The notes under the pieces are model-generated. The model was not told the DNA's origin. It was given only the letters and a program-made list of their open reading frames with translations, and made no database searches. Made by a program: the position numbers and the translations under genes. From Anaeromyxobacter dehalogenans (GTDB taxonomy: Bacteria > Myxococcota_A > UBA9042 > DTJE01), in NCBI GenBank assembly GCA_020722625.1, contig DYKK01000002.1:1-26266 (forward strand): a stretch of DNA of 26,266 nt, read 5' to 3'. Below, piece after piece: positions 24,477-26,266 of this stretch; position 1 is the first letter of the stretch; each line of letters begins with the position of its first letter.

Positions 24477-26063
24477 TCACCGCGGGAGTCCCACGAGCGC
24501 GCGCAGCGCGGAAAGGTAGGCGGGCTGGACCTTCTTCCCCGGGGACAGGCCCTGGTGGTACGACAGCTCCATGTCCTTCCACTGCTCCTCGGTCAGGAGG
24601 TAGCCGAGCCAGTCCTGGGTGATGCCCAGGATGATGGGGTTGCCGTACCCGGCCTCGACCAGGACCTCCGCGGCCGCCGCCCCGAAGGCCGGGAAGGACT
24701 CGCCCGGCATGGTCAGGAAGGTCAGGTCCCCGACGCGGGCCAGGCTGAACTCCGTGACCATGTCGGGCGGGTCGTCCGACAGGAGGGCCTCCGGGTCGCC
24801 CCAGGCGAAGGGGACCGCGGCCACCTTGGCCGCCAGCAGCAGCGTGGCGTTTGATGGATAGAATCCAAATATCTTGTGATGAAACTCAATCCCGGTCTCG
24901 GCCACCGGCTTTGCGTCCTTCATGGCTGCAATCGCGTTGTCCGCGACCTGGTAGCCCGTGCACGTGACCTTCATGAAGTCCGTGGGGGACAGGTCCGGGT
25001 CCTTCCAGCCGTCCGGATACGCCTCTTCCGAGAGCCCGCACTCCGTGGGGCGGTCCGGATACGTCCCGCCCAGGTTCCCGTTCATGAAGACCGCGACCCC
25101 GCCGAACTCTTGCTCCATCCGCAACCGGAACGGCCCGACCCAGTCGGACGACAGCCCGTTGTTCCTGGACCCGTAGGCGGTGGGGTGGCTGGACCAGCGG
25201 GTCCAGGTGAAGACCGGGGTGCCGTCGCCGGGCCGGACGCCGCGCACCACGAACAGGTCGCGGTCCTCGACCACGGGCGGGGTCCCGTCCGTGCCGTTCG
25301 GCGAGGACCCCTTGGCCCACGTCAGGACCACGTCGTCCAGGGCCCCGAAGGCCTCGGCCACGGCGTCCACGGTCCGCTCGCGCAGGAGCGCGATGTACGC
25401 CTCGTCGCGGGGCACCCCGAACATCGGCCCCCACAGCCCCGCGGTGTCCGGGGCGGCGTGGGAGTGGCTCGCGCCGACCATCAGGCGCGGGCCGTCGAAG
25501 AACACGCCGAAGTCCTGGTACAACCGCATCTGGACCGCCTCGTGCATCAGGCGCTGGTCGCACAGGAACAGCCCCACCGAGTCCACCCCCGCGAAGGCCA
25601 CGACCTCGCCGGTCTCCGTGTCCGCAAGGACGACCACGTGCACCTGAAGCGGGTCGTGCACCCCTTCGGACTTGCGGCAGAGTTTCGCGTCCCCCCCGCA
25701 GAAGCCGAAGCCCCCCATGAAGACGTCGTACGCCGGCGTGATGTCGCGCCAGGCCGCGGCGGCGGCGTAGCGCGTGGTGAACGCCTTGCCCGCGGGGAGC
25801 CTGGGCAGGGACGGCCAGTCCACGTCGGGGGGCGTGTCCGCGGCCACGTCCTCGCCCGGGGGGGCCTCGTCGGGCAACGCGCTCGCGTCGTCGGGCGATG
25901 GGGCATCCCCGACCGCCTCGACGGCGTCCGGGACCTCCGACGCGGTGTCGGCCGTCGCGTCAGACCCGGGGCCGGGGTCCTTGGCGCCCCCGTTTCCGCC
26001 ACCGCACGCGAGCCACCCGCCCGTGACCACGACCGCCCACGCGACCACCCACTGTCTCGTCAT
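24477..26063 (-). CDS. ceramidase-like (neutral/alkaline ceramidase family) lipoprotein
   Basis: A 528-residue surface or periplasmic lipoprotein. The N-terminus ends in 'GGWLAC' (C20, a near-canonical lipobox), followed by a Pro/Ala/Asp-rich linker to about residue 75. The globular part starts 'RDITPAYDVFMGGFGFCGG', like the ceramidase opening 'DITP...GGYG', and contains 'GASHSHAAPD' with H200 and H202, the family's zinc-type HxH motif. These enzymes cleave the amide bond of ceramides, but related proteins act on other amides or have lost activity. The chain is shorter than typical neutral ceramidases, so the C-terminal domain is probably absent. GGAGG upstream supports ATG 26063. The frame stays open to 26255, but the extension is only the translated 93-bp repeat. 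An AT-rich codon patch lies at 24845-24895. Confidence 0.72.
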   Translation of the reverse strand: MTRQWVVAWAVVVTGGWLACGGGNGGAKDPGPGSDATADTASEVPDAVEAVGDAPSPDDASALPDEAPPGEDVAADTPPDVDWPSLPRLPAGKAFTTRYAAAAAWRDITPAYDVFMGGFGFCGGDAKLCRKSEGVHDPLQVHVVVLADTETGEVVAFAGVDSVGLFLCDQRLMHEAVQMRLYQDFGVFFDGPRLMVGASHSHAAPDTAGLWGPMFGVPRDEAYIALLRERTVDAVAEAFGALDDVVLTWAKGSSPNGTDGTPPVVEDRDLFVVRGVRPGDGTPVFTWTRWSSHPTAYGSRNNGLSSDWVGPFRLRMEQEFGGVAVFMNGNLGGTYPDRPTECGLSEEAYPDGWKDPDLSPTDFMKVTCTGYQVADNAIAAMKDAKPVAETGIEFHHKIFGFYPSNATLLLAAKVAAVPFAWGDPEALLSDDPPDMVTEFSLARVGDLTFLTMPGESFPAFGAAAAEVLVEAGYGNPIILGITQDWLGYLLTEEQWKDMELSYHQGLSPGKKVQPAYLSALRALVGLPR

Positions 26064-26159
26064 GCCTCGCCTCCACCCGGGTCCGGACCGGGTCGCCACC
26101 GCCCCGGTCGCGACAACGGTACGCGATTTCAGGTTCCCGTGTCCACGGGGTTCACCGGG

Positions 26160-26252
26160 CCACGGCCCGCCGTCCCGACCTCGGAAGAACGGCGGAACAC
26201 CTTGATTTGTTACGGTCTCGTGCCGGCCGCGAATTGGAATTCGCGGCCCCAG
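26160..26252 (+). repeat. 93-bp dispersed repeat with terminal hairpin, copy 2
   Basis: This is the second copy of the element at 12122-12214, colinear without gaps at 81 of 93 positions. The hairpin has arms GGCCGCGAATT (26225-26235) and AATTCGCGGCC (26238-26248), 11 bp, split by GG. It lies 97 bp upstream of the ceramidase-like gene, on the side where that gene's promoter would be, and ends in CCCCAG as in copy 1. The sequence after it runs to the window edge without a recognisable gene. Confidence 0.8.
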
Positions 26253-26266
26253 CATCGTTGGGGTTG

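Noticed and set aside
26064..26255. N-terminal extension of the ceramidase-like gene to 26255
   Set aside because: The extension is the translated 93-bp repeat. The same frame in copy 1 gives a similar peptide, but most of the 12 base differences change the residue, so there is no sign of selection on protein. ATG 26063 has a good ribosome-binding site followed by a lipoprotein signal.

Overview
The window is very GC-rich, and its genes sit almost edge to edge on both strands. The gene types are a Ser/Thr kinase carrying a PEGA domain, a secreted PEGA protein, a TolB-type propeller fused to a TPR domain, a one-haem cytochrome-like lipoprotein, and a ceramidase-like lipoprotein with an Asp/Ala/Pro-rich linker. 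Together they point to a Gram-negative bacterium of the Myxococcota / former Deltaproteobacteria. This is an inference from gene content; there is no rRNA or marker gene here to place the genus.

Region 1 (1-8857, + strand) is an exopolysaccharide locus of the Pel type. It holds, in order, the 3' end of a BcsB-like membrane-anchored periplasmic protein (cut by the window edge), a secreted DUF2194/PelA-like polysaccharide deacetylase, PelD (c-di-GMP receptor), PelE (membrane/TPR partner), PelF (family-4 glycosyltransferase) and PelG (MOP-family transporter). Several start and stop codons overlap by 4 nt, so this looks like one transcript whose promoter lies outside the window. No pelB or pelC is seen. 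A BcsB-like protein instead stands at the front, as if Pel and cellulose-type parts had been combined.

Region 2 (8922-12770, - strand) runs convergently to pel. It holds a DUF2505 (SRPBCC-type) protein, then a serine/threonine kinase with a transmembrane segment and an extracytoplasmic PEGA domain, then a secreted PEGA/TPR-like protein only 4 nt downstream of the kinase. A 93-bp dispersed repeat with a perfect terminal hairpin lies just upstream of the kinase. A diverged copy (81 of 93 positions identical, no gaps) lies near the end of the window.

Region 3 (12771-21496, + strand) starts with a gene-free stretch of about 370 bp containing short tandem repeats. It is followed by a very large AsmA-like inner-membrane protein, a DUF1318 (YdbL-type) lipoprotein, a TolB-propeller/TPR protein and a CxxCH lipoprotein. 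The last three overlap one another. AsmA-like plus DUF1318 recalls the E. coli ydbH-ynbE-ydbL operon, which makes an intermembrane lipid-transport bridge.

Region 4 (21548-24475, + strand) encodes a YihY/BrkB-type membrane protein with a C-terminal extension and a polytopic GT-C-like membrane protein. Region 5 (24477-26063, - strand) is a ceramidase-like lipoprotein that converges on region 4 with one base between the stop codons. The second copy of the 93-bp repeat lies upstream of it. I found no RNA genes, CRISPR arrays, insertion sequences or replication origins.
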